Source: Rotaria sordida (lineage: Eukaryota; Rotifera; Eurotatoria; Philodinida; Philodinidae). From it: 64,000 bases of DNA. Every line of letters begins with the position of its first letter. Position 1 is the first letter of the stretch. The notes under the pieces were generated by a model. That model made no database searches. It saw only the letters and a program-made list of their open reading frames with translations, and had not been told where the DNA came from. The DNA lies in assembly GCA_905250125.1 (NCBI GenBank), contig CAJNOL010001000.1:1-64000 (forward strand), given 5' to 3'. Below, one piece after another: positions 34,524-47,246 of the stretch. A program made the translations under genes and the position numbers.

Positions 34524-35235
34524 CTAAATGATACTATGCCAACAGAGAAAAACGTGTATATATATGTCAAAAATAAATATGACATGTTCGCATAGAGCGG
34601 AAGAAAAATGAGAGAGAGAGAGAGAAGGAAAAGTGAAAATTTTTTCACATAAAACGTTTTGTAGAAAAACGTTATGTTTTTATTTCTATTTGATTGATTC
34701 TATTCGAATAGTATTAAGTCAACAAACAAGGTCATTTCATTGTATATAGATGCATATTTGCTTGATAAACAGAAAAAGACAAATGAACCATCTATTCTCA
34801 ATTGACACGTCGTACACATTTGTATAAACGATTAAAGTTTTATTTGAGAATATGTTCATTTATATACAGTGACATCTGTTGTAAATAGAATAAAACATAA
34901 ATAAAATTCTAATCTAATAAATTAGATCAAAATTCCTTTCTTTTTTGCTTCATTTGAGATGTTGATAAAATTTGATTGATATAAACTAAATATTATTAAT
35001 GATTGTAACTAGCAACTATGATGAAAATTACATGTAAATGGTTGATAATAATGTAAAATCAATATTCTATGTTAAATAGTTTTTATAAAACTTGAATCTA
35101 ATTTTTTTTTTCTACATACGACTTTAATCGTCCCTAATTTTACATTTGTAAAGCATGACATACATAAAAATATAATTAGAAAAGCGAAAGATACATAATT
35201 CAAAAACATAGATTTGTTTTTCTTTTAGAATTAAG
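34524..35235. promoter_or_regulatory. Shared divergent intergenic region POFUT1 / CFAP58
   Basis: 712 bp between the two start codons; likely holds both promoters. A GA microsatellite (AGAGAGAGAGAGAGAG, about 34610-34627) and many AT runs are visible. No specific factor sites can be claimed. Confidence 0.4.
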
Positions 35236-38200
35236 ATGTCTGATGGTCGTGAGACACCCGATAATGGAGGTCCCGATCAAGGCCCTCCAGATTCTGCAAT
35301 GCCTTCAACCGATGCAGAAACTTCTAAAAAACCATCAGCCATGCTCAAAACAGCCTTTGATGATGGTGCACTTAAAGTTATGGAAGATGAATTTCAAGTA
35401 TTTTGATCTCATTTTTTTTTCGATTAACTATTTATTAATGAATAATTTTCTTTTTTCTAGAGTGTACTCAATGAACTTATTGGTGGTGATCGAAGTTTAG
35501 ATAAATTTCGTACAGAATATGAAAAACTTCATAAAGCTTTACTTAAATCACATGATAGTGAAAAACGTTTAATGCAAAAATGTCGAGAATTAAATGCTGA
35601 ACTTGTTACAAATTCAGCTAAAGTACAATCAGCTATGAAATTAAGTGATGAAGATAAAAATGCAATTGCTTCATTACGAAAAGAAATTGAAAAAGCATGG
35701 AAAATGGTTGATGCTGCACATGAAAAAGAACAACGAGCTAAAGAAACTATACAAAGTTTAAGAATTGAAATTAATAATTTAAGTAAATTAGTCGAACAAG
35801 GAGCAGGTATGAATTATATAATAGTACATGAAAATCTATTATGATTAATGATCTATATTTCAAAAAAAAAACATTTTTTTTAAAACTTATGTCGAATTCA
35901 TTATTCTAAATCTGTCGGATAAAGTGATATGAAAATAAGAATGTTTCGTTATAAAGAACTATATGTAATTAAGATAAAGTCAGTGTAGAAAAGAAGAAGA
36001 AAAAAAAAGGTAAAAATGCCGTTTTATGTTTCTTTTTTTATTGTCTAAGCATTATAATAGTATATGCAAAAGTTTTCGATCTTTATCCAGTTATTATCAA
36101 CTATCATAACATAATCCTATTCATATTGACACCAATAATATTCATAGTAAGTAATAAACATAAGTGTAACATTATGAAATATATATATATATAATATTAA
36201 ATTTGAAAAAAAATATACTCAAGTTTTATTTCTGCTTTATTGTCATATGATATAGATTGATATGTACTTGAGATAAAGTTAAAACCAAAAAGAAAAAAAA
36301 ATATGATGTAAATGTAATTTTATGTTTTATTTTATTCTTTAAGCTTTTTTTTATATCCTATATCTTGACTGAAAAAAATATTCTTACATTTACCCTACAC
36401 TACCTCGTAGAGCCTGAAGGGGGGGGGGGGGAACAAACTGATTTCTTTGATTTTTTGGTAATATCTATAACTGAAAATCAGTGTTCATCTATTCATAGAG
36501 AAACAAAAGGAGTTATCGGATATACTTAGAAATGAAAAAGACAATCACGAGAAATCAAGAGCAACCATTCGATATATTGGAAATTATGGAAAATGATTAG
36601 GAATTTGTTCTCCCTTGATAGAACATCTAGCCTTACCTTATCCTACGAAGTTTTTATCTCGCTGTCCCTTAATGAAACCTTATTTGAAAGACTTTAAAAA
36701 GTGATAAATAGCAAAATAGTATCATGGTAGAGATGTATCGGGTAAGTTTTGTTTTTCGTATCCTACTATATATCCTAACTGACGAGGGAATATTCTCAGG
36801 TGTCTCGTTCCGATTTCCTTGGTTTATATCTCATTCGATAGAGGACATTGAGTAGGCAAAAAGACTGAAAGGGTTCCGATCGACGGCTTTTTCTTCGGAA
36901 GTTACGATTGGTTTTCTGACTTTCTCAGAGAAAACTAGCATAAAAAGAAAAATTCATAACTCCATCAAGAGAACTCACAGAAAACCGAAATTCGCTTTGA
37001 TGGTCTCGAATTATAGGACATTTCTATGAGGATATTGGTGTGAGTGTGGGGGTCAGTGCTCCATTTGTCCACATTCTCATCCTTACTTATAGAAATGTCC
37101 TATAACTCGGGAAAAGAGAGTGATATCAAGACTACCATCAAAACAAATTTCGGCTTTCTATAAGTTTCTGTGGTGGAATTATGAATTTTTACTTTTTATG
37201 ATAGTTTTCTCTGAAAAAATCAGAAAAATGATAGTAACTCTTGAAGAAAGAGTCGTTGGCTGGAATCCTTTTAGGCTTTTTACCTACTTGAAGTTCTCTA
37301 TCGAATGATATATAAATGAATAAAATCGGAGTGAGACACCTGGGAATGTTCCCTTGTGAGGAAAAATTTTCTAATCTTTACCTTTCAGAGTACGGTAGGA
37401 TAACCTTGTACATCTCTACTTAAGGATACTGTACAGCAAAAATAAAATTTGAATTACATACATGTTTTACAATGTTATTGATTTCGTCATATCTATTATT
37501 TATTATCATTATAGATTTAAATATGTCAGTATAAATATGGTTATCGTAGGATGATTGATAATGATCTAGAATTCCGAAATATAATATAGAAAAGTTAAAT
37601 AATAAGATTAAAGAATATTTTGGATTCTTTTGTTGTTCTCGAGGATTTTGTTGACGATGCAAAAGTTTCATATCAGTGATAGGAGTAGAAATTAAAATAT
37701 CAGCTTGATCTAAGGTGGTCATTCCGACCGTCGGAAACGGCTATATAAAGACGCCGTTTTGTACCTTTTTCTTAGATCTTGATAAGTTCATTAAAAAAGA
37801 ATTATTCAAACAGCTAGTAAGCTTGACTATTCACACGTTCCGATTGAATGTCATCTAAATCCATAGCACTTCAATTCAAATTACTAATTTATCAAAACAA
37901 TTTTTAAAATAATAATAAAAAAAAACATCAATATTTTAAATAGAAATGACATCCAAGCTTGATCGTTCTTTATTTATACTTATGTCCTGTGAAAATAGAA
38001 AGGAATGTACACATTTTCAATGATGAATAGTATTACATTATTGTCTAGCAAATTTGATATACAGTATTTATTTCAGTCAAGCGAATACATTTTTTTTTTT
38101 GTGTATCAAAAAATTTCTTTTAATATCATGTTCATTGATTTTAATTGTATACAAATTAATTAATCAAGCGAATTTATTTAAATATAATCATAACTAAAAA

Positions 38201-41200
38201 TTTTTGTTTAGGAATCAATATGGGACAAGAACAAGATGTAAATGATTTAATGAAAGTTCGTGATGATTTAAGTCAAGAACGTGATAAATTATTAAATGAT
38301 ATAACACAATTACGTCGTGATTTTGATGAAAATTCATTTAAACAAAGTGATTTAGAAAGACAAATAAATGAAGCTAATGAACAAATACTTGGTTTACAAG
38401 AAAAACTTACTCAAGCAAAAACTGAAAATATGAAAGAAGCAAAAAAAAGAGTTCGGTTGTTTTGCTTTTTTTAAATAAGAATTTTATCATTAAATTTATC
38501 TTTTTCTTTTTTTTTGTTGTTGTTGTTGTTGTTATAGGAACAGATTGAACTTGAACTTAAAACAAGTAAACAAAATTTAGAATTAAAAAATGCTGAATTT
38601 AAAGCACAAACAGCACAATTTGAAAGTCAACAACAAGAATTAAAAAAATCTCAACAACATTTAAGACAATTAAAAGAAGATAATATTCGTTTAACAAAAG
38701 AAAATCAAATTCTTCAAGTACGTCTTGATAATTCTCGTACACAATTTACTGAACTTGTAACAACAAATGAAAAACTTGCTAATGATTGTGCACGTCGTGT
38801 AACTGAACTTAAAGAAAAAGAAGATGATCTTATACAATTACGTAAAGAACGTGATATAGAACAAAAGAAAAAAGATCAAGCTGAAAAACGTTTAAGACAA
38901 GTTGAAGATCAAATTGGTGAAGTTGAACAACAACGTGAACGTTTACGTTCCACAATATCATCATTAGAACAAGAAATTGATCGATTTAAAAAAAATCAAG
39001 AAGAAAATCGAAAACAAATTGATTCATTAACACGTGAACGTGAACAATTAAATAAAACATGTCAAAAATTAATTTCTGATAATCAAAAACAAACTGATCA
39101 AGTTAAAAGTTTTGATCAATCAAAAAAAACTTTAGAACAAGATATTACAAATTATAAAGAAGAAGCAAGTAAACAAAGAAAAATTATTCTTAAAATGGAA
39201 AAAGAACGAGATCGGTAAATAACAATTTTCTCAAACTAAATTATATTGTGTATTAACATTGTGAGATTAGAAATTCTTCTTATTAAACTTCATAAAAAGC
39301 CTTATTTCTATAAATACTTGACAGATTACATAGTGTTTAGCGCGTGTGGTGAGCGAGAAATACCATCGATATTCAAACCTACGTCGTCCTGCTGGCCACT
39401 GCACCATCTTGGTGAGTGCTATGGAGTATACTAACGTTTTATAGGATTTCTGATCTTTAGAAAAGTTAAGCAGGGAAAGAAATTTGACCCCAGATCTGAA
39501 GTCCTGTATGACTTTCGGCCTGAATCGAAAAGTCATCAGAATTATAAATCGAGTCGAAATTCATGTAACCATTAATATTCTGAGTAGAGAATCATAAATC
39601 TAGCATAGGATAGTTTGATAACTAATAGATTGAAATATAGACAAAAATCAATTTCAGTTAAGGAATGTACACAGAAGTCATCTGAGCAAAAATTTTCGCT
39701 CGTTAGCTAAAAATACCCTTTACACAGGCAAGATTTTCAACATGAGGACTCGAGCTAAACATGTTAAGATGGTTTTTAAATTGTAGAGTACACTTAGAGC
39801 TAGATCTTAGTAGAGTCCGATTTTTTTAATTTTCAATTGTTTGCTTTTTAAAAAAACTTTTTCGAGAAATTCTCAAATTCGAGGACCAAAAAAATAGCCA
39901 CTAATTAAAACCAAAGATCTAAGTTTTTTATTTAAACGAAGGAAAAATTCAAAAATTCGGCTCTATTAAGATCTAGCTCCACGTGTCTGCTGTATGACAA
40001 GAAAACATTACTACTTTTATATTAAGTCGTTATTGAATTAAGGTTTGCTCGCGTAAACGGAATACTCCAAAAAAACTGATTGTGAGAAAAATGCTAGATA
40101 AATTTTAGAAATCGATTTTTCATTCAAATTCTTTAGATTTTTACGAAACATACATGAATTATATATTAATGTTTAGGAGAGTCTATAAATATGTGATCTT
40201 TATCTTAAGTGTTAGTAGGCTCTCAATGATTAAAATCTAAAACGCTTTATTCAATGCTGTTGCAAATAGAAAGGCAGTTTTGAAAAGCTGAAAAACTTGT
40301 AAAAAACCATGAAAATTTTTCGAAAACCATGATAGTAATGTGATAAAAACTCGGCTTCGATTTTTCTTTGAAGAATTGGGTTTTCTAAGGGAATCCTCTT
40401 AAATTGGTATACCTAGAAGTGGATTGAGTATCATGATGCAGCATATATAAATTATGTCTTTCTTAAGTAATGATGTCAATTCAATACTGACGATGTATTC
40501 CACCAAATGGTATTGTGTTCAAACAGACAACTACTAATAGACTGTGCAGACAACAATATTGCATTTCAAAATCTCGCTTATAGGTCATCGTGCCTAAGTG
40601 GCGATGTAGTATGACAAGTATTCATAAGGTGCTATGTTCAAATATTGGTACTGTCAGTCATAAAATGATCCTGGACAAGTCACTAACAGCTGTTTGTCTC
40701 GGATCATCCATCCGAAAGCATGCTGACCACAATGTGATATACATCTGCTCGTGTCGATAGTATGTGATTAGTTAGCATGTGTGGAAAACTCAAGCAATTG
40801 ATCACAAGACCTTTGCATCAGACCGGCCTTTTGTCCGGAACTAGTATTCGTTGTAAGGGACATCTCAAGCTATTGAACCTATTGTTAGGGAGTCTCTCAT
40901 ATCGTCAAGTAGCCGAAAAACACGAGTCTTCTTTCTCCTTCTTCTTCCCTAATATAACTCATCGAGCTAAAAATTATTGATTCGAAAGTATTAAAACTTT
41001 GCATAGGCGCTTAGAAAAACAGTTATTACTATTTTGTTTTTTTTTTGTCATTGATTTTTCTACCGTTAATGAACACCTCTTACAAATAAGCTTATCCAAT
41101 TTTATCGTAGTATTGATTAGTTTTATCAATGAAACAAAAACTTTCATTTCTTATTTTAAATATTTTAATTTCTTTAAATCAGTTATATAACTGAAGCTGG

Positions 41201-44200
41201 TCAATTAACAAATCAAGTACTTGCATTAATGGAAGAAGTTAAAAAGAAAGAACTTGAATTATTTGATCAAAAGAAAAAAATTGCTGAATTAGAAACACGA
41301 TTAAAACAACAACAAAATTTATATGAAGCTGTTCGATCGGATCGTAATCTTTATTCAAAAAATTTAATTGAATCTCAAGATGAAATTGGTGAAATGAAAC
41401 GTAAATTAAAAATAATGAATCATCAAATTGATCAATTAAAAGAAGAAATTCAAGGTAAAGAACAAGAATTAGTACGTGCACAATCTGAACATGAAAAAGT
41501 TAAAAAAGATAAAGAACAATTAATATTAAATGTTGAACAATTAAAAAAAGAAGCAATTAAAAAAGAAGAAGCTTATGCAAATCAACAATCTGAATTTGAA
41601 CGTTTAAATAAACAATTATCCGAAGCAAATGATGAACGTAAAAAACAAATGAAACAATTACAACAAGTAAACAAATAAAAACATATTTTATGAATAAGAA
41701 TTATTTTTTTTCTCAGGTCATTGCTGAACGTGATGTTCTTGGTACACAACTTGTTCGTCGTAATGATGAACTTGCACTTCTCTATGAAAAACTTAAAATT
41801 CAACAATCAACATTAAATAAAGGCGAACTTCAATATAAAGCTCGTCTTGAAGATTTACGTATATTAAAATTAGAATTAAAAAAATTACGTCATGAAAAAG
41901 GTACATTACAAGATAAAGTTTCAAATACAGATGATCTTAAACGTGAAGTATTTCATGTACAACGTGAATTATTACGTGAACGTACACGTTGTCGTGCATT
42001 AGAAGAAGAATTAGAAAATCCTATGAATGTACATCGTTGGAGAAAATTAGAAGGTAGTGATCCATCAACATATGAATTAATACAAAAAATACAATTACTT
42101 CAAAAGCGTTTAATACAAAAAACTGAAGAAGTTGTACAAAAAGAATTATTAATACAAGAAAAAGAAAAATTATATGCTGAACTCAAACGTATTTTAGGTG
42201 AGTTTCAAATCATTTGATTTAATTGTTTTAAGGTTTGTGTACGAAGAATTGCTTTTTTTTTAAAAAAACGAACAAAGAATTAAAAAATAGTGATCTTCTT
42301 TACAGTAGAGATCTACACTGCGCCTAAAAAATGAGGCACAGACGACGCTGATGGCCAGATAACGATGGAGATGGTCACCGGCTAAAGCTTTCTCGATCGG
42401 CGGTGTGGCCACTTCGCGCCCTTCTTACTCAGCAAGCGCAAAGCGGTCGCGCCACAAATGACCTCTCGGCGATCGCGCCATAGGCGACCTCTCCGGAACC
42501 GTACCTAACGATAACTGAAAAAAATTTTTTCGCTGACTTTTTTCTCGTATTTGTTGCTCTATAATATTTCTTAAAAAATATTGCTTCATTTGTGAACACT
42601 TGCCTAAGAACAACAAAAAGTTGAAAATACCACGAAAGAATATTTAATTAAGCAAGATGGAACTTAGGTTTAAGGTGAATTTATATTGTTATCATCACAA
42701 TGAAATTCACTAAGCTTTGAGTTAGATCGATATATTATTAGGATAACTTATAATCAACTATTGATTACGATTTAGTTCAAAAATTGAACAAATTAGTATG
42801 AAATAGAGTAATAAAACAAACGATGTCTCAGAAAAAATGAGTCTTTAACAGTTGGTACCATTAAGGCGCGACCGCTTCCGCTAGGATGGTACACATCTCT
42901 GCTTTATAGTATTGGTCAAAAGTATAAGACAAACGCATTCTTGGTTTTTTTTTGTTGACGATACCAAGCAGTGAGTTCATATCCAAATATTGATTTGAAT
43001 AGCCAGGAAAGTTTTCTATCAAATGCATTCCATACCAAAATTTCATAGATGAACTCTAAGAGAAAGGTAAATAAAATGAGAGCTTGTCGCATTTCCTAAA
43101 ATGTTATAAGCATCACAAAGCGAAATTTATTATAGCATTGCTAAAGATCGGCTAGAAAACGCATTTTTTTTTAATGATGCTTACGACTTTTTAAGAGAAG
43201 GTTGTAGAAAATGCGGCAAGTCCTCATTTTAATCAGGATTTTGCACACTTTAATATAGAATTATTCATAGCCTTTTGGAACCTGAAAACTATCGTGTTTG
43301 GTTTTTCAGAAACCTTCCTCTGATAGTCCATCTATAAAATTTTGATATGGAATGCATTTGATACAGAATTTTATTGGCTATTCAAACTACTATTTGAATT
43401 TGTGTTCAATACTTGGTATTGAAGGAAAAAATGAAAAATACGTTGATCTTATGTTTTTGAGAAGTACTACAGTTGACGACTGGGTTTTTTTCCTACAATA
43501 AAATTGAATCTATGTTCTACAGTGAAACTTGTGTCAACAATTAATTGACATAGATAATTTCACAGTAATTATTGAATATTATCTGTTTTAATCCATTGTG
43601 TATGTTTACTCATTCGTTTCGTATATTAAATCAGAATTATCCTAGTTGAATATTGAGAAATTTATGTTTTATTTCACATATTACTCTAAGGAAAATCATT
43701 TGCATTCTGAACTCAAAACATTCAAAAAGTCATATAGTTTATAGTTGATCTCTGATAAAATATCTAACGAGAAATATCTTCTCTTTCCGTATACACTATA
43801 AAACATTACAACTGGTGTAATGGGAAATATATTATCGTAAAATTTTTTTTTAATAAAATTCCCTCGTCTTCAATAAAAGACAGATCTATTATATTTTATT
43901 TTTTTTTTTGTTTAGCTCGTCAACCTGGTCCAGAAGTTGCTGAACAATTATCTATATATCAAGAAACATTGAAAGCTAAAACAAAACAACTTAAATCATT
44001 AGCAAGTGAAGTAAATATGTATGAAAGTCAAATAGATGAATATAAATATGAAATTGATAAACTTAATAAACAATTAACTGAAGTACGACAAAAATATTTT
44101 CTTCAAAAAAAGAAAGAATCAATAGCAAAAGAAAAAGAACGTCTATCACAAATGCAACAACTTTCAACAACAATCAATGGTATTACATTACAACAACCAC

Positions 44201-44364
44201 CAGCTGATCTTATTCAACCAAATCGATCAAGGTAAAAGATGAAAATAATTTTCAAATTCTTAAATAATTTTAATTTTTATCTTCTTTTCAGTGATCAAGC
44301 ACGTTTTACTGGTGGTGGCTTCAATCTCAAATCTACACCCAAACCTTCGGGTGTTAGTGCTTAG
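35236..44364 (+). CDS. CFAP58: Cilia- and flagella-associated protein 58, 8 exons
   Basis: Exons 35236-35397, 35461-35806, 38212-38450, 38538-39214, 41183-41666, 41717-42197, 43916-44231, 44292-44364; all joins keep frame, 925 residues (human about 872). Almost entirely coiled coil. Conserved blocks identify the family: SLDKFRTEYEKLHKALLKS, EKRLMQKCRELNAELV, LRKEIEKAWKMVDAAHEKEQ, LKQQQNLYEAVRSDRNLYSK, LVRRNDELALLYEKLKIQQS, RERTRCRALEEELENPMNV, HRWRKLEGSDPSTYELIQK, ARQPGPEVAEQL and the C-terminal FTGGGFNLKSTP. CFAP58 is an axonemal/accessory structural protein of motile cilia and sperm flagella; rotifers depend on ciliary coronas. Introns 2 (2405 bp), 4 (1968 bp) and 6 (1718 bp) are large and repeat-filled, the others 50-87 bp. 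The donor of intron 3 (AGA/GTTCGG) is weak but supported by frame and homology. Confidence 0.95.
35807..38211. other. CFAP58 intron 2 (2.4 kb), repeat-bearing
   Basis: Contains a 12-G run at about 36420-36431 and the foldback element 36711-37437. No nested gene is supported; the 62- and 100-codon frames at 37.1-37.7 kb fall partly on the foldback arms. Confidence 0.6.
36711..37437. mobile_element. Foldback element with telomere-like loop (CFAP58 intron 2)
   Basis: Imperfect inverted arms of about 315 bp. Outer ends AGTATC..GGTAGAGATGTA and TGTACATCTCTACTT..GGATACT; middle blocks GACGAGGGAATATTCTCAGG / CCTGGGAATGTTCCCTTGTG; inner arms a perfect 17-bp pair, TTATAGGACATTTCTAT (37011-37027) and its complement (37089-37105). 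The 61-bp loop holds GGTGTGAGTGTGGGGG followed by CCACATTCTCATCC, a telomere-like tract with its partial complement. No coding capacity. Confidence 0.7.
38514..38534 (+). repeat. (TTG)n microsatellite in CFAP58 intron 3
   Basis: Seven TTG units immediately before the acceptor TATAG of exon 4; acts as the polypyrimidine-like tract region. Confidence 0.8.
39360..39415 (-). repeat. tRNA-like SINE candidate (minus)
   Basis: On the minus strand an A-box-like TGGTGCAGTGGCCAGC (complement of 39391-39406) is followed 12 bases on by B-box-like GGTTTGAATATC (complement of 39368-39379), the arrangement of a degenerate RNA polymerase III internal promoter. The ends of the element are not defined. No functional tRNA fold is claimed. 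Confidence 0.45.
39790..39987. repeat. Small inverted repeat in CFAP58 intron 4
   Basis: Arms about 37 bp: GAGCTAGATCTTAGTAGAGT (39797) and complement GCTCTATTAAGATCTAGCTC (to 39979), about 110 bp apart. Probably a short foldback or MITE remnant. Confidence 0.65.
40585..40780 (+). repeat. tRNA-like SINE candidate (plus)
   Basis: CCTAAGTGGCGATGTAG resembles a tRNA A box and TATGTTCAAATATTGG, about 35 bp downstream, a B box. The following GATCCTGGACAAGTCACT resembles the conserved core seen in CORE-type SINEs. Only three of these features together make the call; ends and target duplication were not found. Confidence 0.45.
42198..43915. other. CFAP58 intron 6 (1.7 kb) with a GC-rich insert
   Basis: Contains the 42303-42903 inverted-repeat segment and further AT-rich DNA in which GGAATGCATTTGAT-type sequence recurs inverted (43014-43033 and 43348-43363), a possible second decayed foldback. 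No nested gene supported. Confidence 0.5.
42303..42903. mobile_element. GC-rich inserted element, TIR candidate
   Basis: About 200 bp (42310-42510) are far richer in G+C than their surroundings. Two tandem 26-bp units contain TCGCGCCA and GACCTCTC (42447-42496). AAGCGGTCGCGCC recurs inverted at 42862-42880 (GGCGCGACCGCTT), and AGTAGAGATCTACAC at the left pairs with GGTACACATCTCTGC at the right. The GTAGAGATGTACA-like end resembles that of the foldback in intron 2, suggesting one family. Confidence 0.5.
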
Positions 44365-45221
44365 CTTTTTTTTTTAAATTAACTTCTCAAATACATATAA
44401 TATAAACCTTTATTTTCAGTTTACATTTTTAAATGATTTAAATAAATTGAACAGATAACCTGACATACAAAAGTAATTACCAAAGTCTTCAGCCATTGTT
44501 CTCCAACCACGAACATAATAGATAGTCAATAATTTTATTATTCAAAAGAAAAAGCTACTAGTACAATCTCTGCTGGTGTTAAAATATAAAAGACCATATA
44601 GTTGCTGTTGTTAATCACAAGAAGATTGTTTTATTCGATCTATTTTGAGACACATTGCTTCATCATCGAGAAACACAATGCGGAAGTAGTTCATATGTTC
44701 TGACGAGATTTTATTGATATAAGGTCTATGATGAGCTACTCTTCACGTGTCTGTCTTCTCTAGAATAAATTCAAGAAGAAGAAAAAGCTGAAACTAATAT
44801 AATTCTAAAAAAATAGATTTTGCAATGGTTTTATTTTTTGGGAACTTGAAGAGTGTGTATTTCTCAATAATTTTAGTTTTACTCTTTAACTATAAAAGTT
44901 TGAAAAATAAAAATTTTTCTACAATGACAAGACTGTTTTTCATAAAGTATCAATTTGAAAGAATATCAATCACCATTTATGGAAATTACACAAGAACTAA
45001 ATCACTTTTGTATTCTTTCTTTGAAGTATATTCCATTAGAGAAACTTAACACAAAAAAATTTTTCTAAAACCATTGTTTACCTAAACTAAACTTGTAGAT
45101 AATTAGTAAGAAAGATCAAATTATTCAGCCTCTTTAAGAAAAGTAATATTGAGGTATAAAAGTCAAGAGAAAGTATACTCTTTAATACACAATTAGAAAA
45201 AGCATTCTAAATCTCCTTTGT

Positions 45222-45290
45222 GATTCAAAAATCGCTTTTGGACCAAGTACATTCAAGGATTTATTAGGACTGTAGTGGAGACGGTAAAGG
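45222..45290 (+). repeat. Dispersed repeat, copy A
   Basis: Shares GATTCAAAAATCG, GTACATTCAA and CTGTAGTGGAG in the same order and orientation with 50877-50955. The CTGTAGTGGAG block and a later TTCAAC(C)C-like block recall pol III boxes, so it may be SINE-derived. Confidence 0.45.
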
Positions 45291-46606
45291 TAAAGCTTTC
45301 AACCCGATACTATGACGTTTTCAGGGAGATATTAACCAAACAAAGAACAAGAATAATACATTCTCTCTGAATTCTTATTAGAAGCATTTAGTTTTTCTTT
45401 CATATGAAAGTGCATGCAAAATTGAAAGGTGTGGCACAGTCTTTTTTTTCTAGTGCTTACTTTTTATGTGCAGAAAAAAAGGAACAAGTTCAATACTCTA
45501 AAAAAGTTTCTAAAAATCGAGATCGATTTTATAGAAGTAGTTTTATGTATATATATATATACATATTAAAAATGATGTTTAATTCTAAAAATGGGCTGTA
45601 TTAGACTCTGCAGATTAAGTATGTTCTTCCAAACAAAAAAGAAATTGATTAGCCATAAAGAAGCTCCTTCGAGCGAGCATTCTGGAATGTATTATCAAAA
45701 AAGAAAAACTTCACAATATTTGAATATTGATAACTCGTTGCGTTATACGTCGAATAGTAAATTTCTCTTGAACATTGCAAAAGTTTTTAGTCGTTTTCGA
45801 AGCTTAGCAAAACTTGTTAGGGTGCTTTTAATCCATTAGCCATCGAAAAAAGATACCAATATATATAACAAAGTGGCTTTACACTATGCAAATTTTCGTT
45901 TCTTAACCCATGAATCTAATATAAGTCGTACAATAATGATGGTCTAGAAAACTTCTGTTGTTCGACATTTGCTTCTACGCAAATGTATTGAAAAAAAATA
46001 CATTATAAGTGATTACATCAATTTCACATGACGATAAAAGTCATGACGCATATATACATCGCCGGAATACTAGAAGGTTAAAATTAGTTAAACTTGCTTT
46101 TTGCTTTCCTTTATACATCTATGCTTCTAAAAAATCTATTGTTTTAGAGAGAATTCGATAGAAATTATCAAAAATTATAATAAAAAAAATGGAATATCAA
46201 CCAATAAATTATGTTGATTGTGAAAGATCAGATGGCAAGCAATTGAACTATGCATTTATCTCAATTTGGACTTTTTTCCTAGTGGAGAGGGTCGACTTTG
46301 TCCTGCATAAATCATCCTTTTTTTAATACTCCAGGTGAATAATGTACGGTCAGTTAGCCCCTAAAAATGGTAGAAACTTGAAATCAGGAATCTGTTGATT
46401 GGATTGATCCAGTTCCAGCTGCTGGAATCATTCATCTGGATCAACACAATAAAAGTAAATAGAAGATGATGCAGTTTGATGGTGCAAAAAAAGAACATTT
46501 TTTCAAAAGTTTACTGATTTGATCTATTTATTTTTTCTCAAATTCATTCTGAATAAATATATCTGAAATGAAATTTGTAATTTAGATATTATTCTTTTAA
46601 ATAATA

Positions 46607-46627
46607 AGAAGAAGAAGAAGAAGAATG
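46607..46627 (+). repeat. (AAG)n microsatellite
   Basis: Seven consecutive AAG/GAA units. Confidence 0.8.
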
Positions 46628-47246
46628 GACTTTTTGTCAATCTGTGAATTGCAGAACTATAACTGAAGGTTTCAGCTATATCTATTACTATACAATAACT
46701 TTAATATAATACTTGTGTTCGGCTAGTAGTTTTAAACTAACATTGAGGACAAACAACCATAACATTCTATAGTTTACGCACTATTGCATGTGTTGCTAAT
46801 GTCATGACTCCACCTCTATACGTTCTTTTATCCTTACTATTATATTTCTTCGTCGACATTGAACGATGACTTACTTTATTACCAAACTCTCAAAAACTAA
46901 CAAAGAATTCATTGATTGTTTATCTAACAAACATAAAAAAGTTGATAAATAAATTATTTTCATTATAAATACTATGAGTACAAACAGACTGAGGATTTTT
47001 TTTTAGTCGATCAAGTATTTATTTAATTGACTACTTGCTTTTCTTCAATCTAATGCATCAAATGCAATCATTTTTTTTTTGTTATTAATAAAAAAATTCG
47101 CTTGCAATAACAAAACATTTTTTTTCATTGTTTTTGTTTTGAGAAAAAAATGAAAATAACAATCCAAGAGCGAGAGAAATATAAGTATAGATATTTTTTT
47201 GTTTTTTTTCTTTTTGTAAAAAGTATAATCAATTGATCCAGTGAAA

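Larger units (their letters stand above)
39215..41182. other. CFAP58 intron 4 (2.0 kb), insertion-rich
   Basis: Contains two tRNA-like SINE candidates of opposite orientation (39360-39410 minus; 40585-40700 plus) and a small inverted repeat at 39790-39987. No nested gene supported. Confidence 0.6.
44365..47246. other. 2.9-kb intergenic region
   Basis: No gene supported. An AATAAA-like signal follows CFAP58 near 44441. A repeat copy shared with 50.9 kb lies at 45222-45290 and an AAG microsatellite at 46607-46627. Short frames at 44.8, 45.4 and 45.6 kb lack motifs. Confidence 0.45.
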
